From: Betaproteobacteria bacterium
GTDB taxonomy: Bacteria > Pseudomonadota > Gammaproteobacteria > Burkholderiales > SG8-39
Direction of reading: 5' to 3'
Length of the DNA stretch: 6,835 nt
NCBI GenBank assembly: GCA_004298295.1
Contig: SCUH01000271.1
Location: 1-6,835, forward strand
Part shown: positions 5,388 to 6,835 of the stretch, in pieces
How the letters are laid out: every line of letters starts with the position of its first letter
Numbering within the stretch: position 1 is the stretch's first letter
Notes under the pieces: generated by a model
Told to the model about the DNA's origin: nothing
The model's database searches: none
What the model saw: only the letters and a program-made list of their open reading frames with translations
Program-made: the position numbers and the translations under genes

Positions 5388-6658
5388 CCGGGCCGCGCCC
5401 GGCGAACGATTTCCGCGATTTCATGCAGTGGATGCGCGAGCACGCGGGGGCCTGCGTCCCCGACAGCGTCTCGCTCGCGGTGCTGTTCGTGGACTACGAC
5501 GTGGTGGCACGGCTCGACAGCGCGCAGGGTTTCGAGGCGGGCAACGCCGCGCACTGGTGTCTCGTCGAGCGCATGCGCGACACGGTGCTGCGCCCGCAGG
5601 ACGCGCTGGGCGAGATCGCGCGCGGCCAGATGGTCTGCGGCCTGTACCCGATCCACGGCGCCGGGGTGGCGCGCCTGGCGGCCAACAAGGCCCTGCAGCT
5701 GCTCGGCGCGCCCATCCCGCTCGGGGAAAGCCACGTCCATGCGCGCCCCGCCATCGGCATCGCGCTGTGCCCCGAGCACGGCACCGATCCGGAATTGCTG
5801 CTGCGGCGCGCGCGTATCGCCTGCCGCACCGCACGCGATCGCTATGAGCGCATCGCCGAGTACAGCGACGAGCAGGAGGATCCGCGCGCCAAGGCGCTGC
5901 TGCTCGAGAACCGGCTGCGCGACGCGCTCGCCGCCGAGACGCTGGAACTGGCGTTTCAGCCGCGCATCGAGCTGCAGACCCGGCGCCTGGTCGGCGTCGA
6001 GTGCCTGCTGCACTGGCCCGGACGCGACCGCCCCGCCGCCACCCCCGCGGAAGTGCTCGCCACGGTCGAATCCGCGGAACTGGTCAACGAAGTGGTGGCC
6101 TGGCTGCTGCACGCTTCGCTCAGGAACGGCGGCGATTTCCTCTACCGCGGGCTGCACCTGCGCATCGGCCTCAAGCTGCCGGCGCGCTGCCTGCGCGCGC
6201 CCGAGTTCCCGGACCTGGTCGACCGCGCCCTGCACACCTGGCCGGTGCAGCGGGGCCAGCTGCTCCTCGGCTTCGCTTCGCTGGCGCGGCTGGGCGCGCA
6301 TGCCGAGGTGGTCGAAGCACTGCAGCGGCTGCGCCGGCTCGGCGCGCGGCTTTCGATGGAAAGCCTGGGCACGGGAGACGCCTCGCTGCACGACCTGGCG
6401 GGCGTGATCTTCGACGAGTTGCGGCTGAAGATCGGTTACCTGCCCGGCGCGGCGAGCACGCCGCGCCAGGAAAAGATCCTGCGCGCCCTGGTGGAGCTGG
6501 CGCACAACCTCAACCTGATCGCCGTCGCCGAAGACGTCGACGACGAGGCGGTCGCCGACCGGCTCGCCGAACTGGGCTGCGACCAGGTGCTGGGTGCGCA
6601 GTTCGGCGCGCCGCTGGATGCGGCGCGGTTCATCGCGACCTACGAAGGGCAGAGCTAG
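5384..6658 (+). CDS. GGDEF-EAL domain protein, both domains degenerate
   Basis: The protein has 424 residues, soluble, with no membrane segment. GTG 5384 is chosen: it overlaps the HD-GYP stop by four bases (GTGA) and has GGGA about 9 bases upstream. A GGDEF-type domain spans about 28-160 (SLAVLFVDYDVVARLDSAQG at the start; GIALCPEHGTDPELLLRRA near 125-143), but the signature loop reads ARGQM (79-83) instead of GGDEF, so no cyclase activity is expected. An EAL-type domain spans about 175-420: FQPRIELQTRRLVGVECLLHW has ECL (206-208) in place of EAL. The VNLS Asn position reads LKLP (263-266), the ELTES region reads GFAS (296-299), DDFGTG reads ESLGTG (326-331), LKID reads LRLK (346-349) and the QG before the last loop reads LG (403-404). 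Most metal and catalytic residues are thus absent, while the fold-type residues remain. Known degenerate relatives (CsrD, LapD, FimX) act as receptors or adaptors; which applies here is unknown. Confidence 0.9.
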   Translation: MTGPRPANDFRDFMQWMREHAGACVPDSVSLAVLFVDYDVVARLDSAQGFEAGNAAHWCLVERMRDTVLRPQDALGEIARGQMVCGLYPIHGAGVARLAANKALQLLGAPIPLGESHVHARPAIGIALCPEHGTDPELLLRRARIACRTARDRYERIAEYSDEQEDPRAKALLLENRLRDALAAETLELAFQPRIELQTRRLVGVECLLHWPGRDRPAATPAEVLATVESAELVNEVVAWLLHASLRNGGDFLYRGLHLRIGLKLPARCLRAPEFPDLVDRALHTWPVQRGQLLLGFASLARLGAHAEVVEALQRLRRLGARLSMESLGTGDASLHDLAGVIFDELRLKIGYLPGAASTPRQEKILRALVELAHNLNLIAVAEDVDDEAVADRLAELGCDQVLGAQFGAPLDAARFIATYEGQS

Positions 6659-6688
6659 CCGGTCACTCGGCCGCGAGATGCCTGCACG

Positions 6689-6835
6689 TCAGCGCGGCGA
6701 CACGTAGGCGTGCGGACCCCGGAACACGACCAGCACCGGAAGGTGCGAGGCGAGCAACGCGCCGCCGGTGCCGGTGACGAGCAGCGCGAAGCCGTTGGCG
6801 CGCAGGAAGGCGAGCCGTTCGGCGCGGTCATCGAT
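6689..6835 (-). pseudogene. Remnant of a PaiB-like FMN-binding transcriptional regulator, internally deleted and truncated
   Basis: The frame enters from the right edge and ends at TGA 6689-6691, giving 48 visible residues. It reads FALLVTGTGGALLASHLP, typical of the N-terminal part of the PaiB/FMN-binding negative regulator family, joined directly to VLVVFRGPHAYVSPR and then stop. In intact family members the HLP segment and the VVF-GPHAYVSP segment are separated by a few tens of residues (including the GHVARANP region), and the protein continues with WYP-type sequence well past YVSP. Here the middle is missing and the stop falls where the Trp codon would be. No PaiB-like sequence was seen in the frame after the stop (6659-6688). 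The gene is convergent with the GGDEF-EAL gene. The 5' end is outside the window, so a functional short protein is not fully excluded. Confidence 0.65.

Noticed and set aside
5321..6505. A 394-residue minus-strand open frame across the GGDEF-EAL gene
   Set aside because: Antisense shadow caused by third-position GC bias; no recognisable motif.
6656..6688. Possible terminator after the GGDEF-EAL gene
   Set aside because: Only a 4-bp GCCG/CGGC stem is visible and there is no T-run.

Overview
This is a GC-rich (visually about 70 %) bacterial window whose gene content and protein sequences point to a betaproteobacterium (Burkholderiales, Rhodocyclales or Nitrosomonadales type). The main reasons are the OmpR/EnvZ pair, which is very close to the enterobacterial proteins but GC-rich in coding, and the DUF3391/HD-GYP protein type, which is common in that class. 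The exact genus cannot be read from the sequence.

Layout. (1) Positions 2-988, plus strand: the 3' part of a PlsB-type glycerolipid acyltransferase whose start lies outside the window. (2) Positions 1004-1318, minus strand: a small exported, arginine-rich protein with a twice-repeated EER motif, convergent with the acyltransferase and divergent from ompR. (3) Positions 1444-3449, plus strand: ompR-envZ, a response regulator and membrane histidine kinase overlapping by ATGA. (4) Positions 3450-3564: a short convergent intergenic space ending in a perfect 21-bp inverted repeat. (5) Positions 3565-4110, minus strand: thpR, a 2H-family RNA 2',3'-cyclic phosphodiesterase. (6) Positions 4197-6658, plus strand: a two-gene unit with a GTGA overlap, encoding a DUF3391-HD-GYP protein and a GGDEF-EAL protein. 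(7) Positions 6689-6835, minus strand: the broken 3' end of a PaiB-like FMN-binding regulator.

The most interesting part is region 6. Both proteins have recognisable cyclic-di-GMP turnover folds, but the catalytic signatures have been replaced in all three enzymatic domains: HD became QN in the HD-GYP domain, GGDEF became ARGQM, and EAL became ECL with most other EAL metal and catalytic positions also changed. The folds are otherwise intact and the genes are tightly coupled. The sequence therefore suggests a co-made pair of non-enzymatic c-di-GMP-type proteins (receptor, scaffold or partner) rather than a cyclase/phosphodiesterase pair. This is an inference from motifs only.

The remaining genes are ordinary core functions: envelope lipid synthesis, osmotic/envelope signalling and RNA end processing. 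Nothing in the window looks like a phage, insertion sequence, CRISPR array, tRNA or rRNA.
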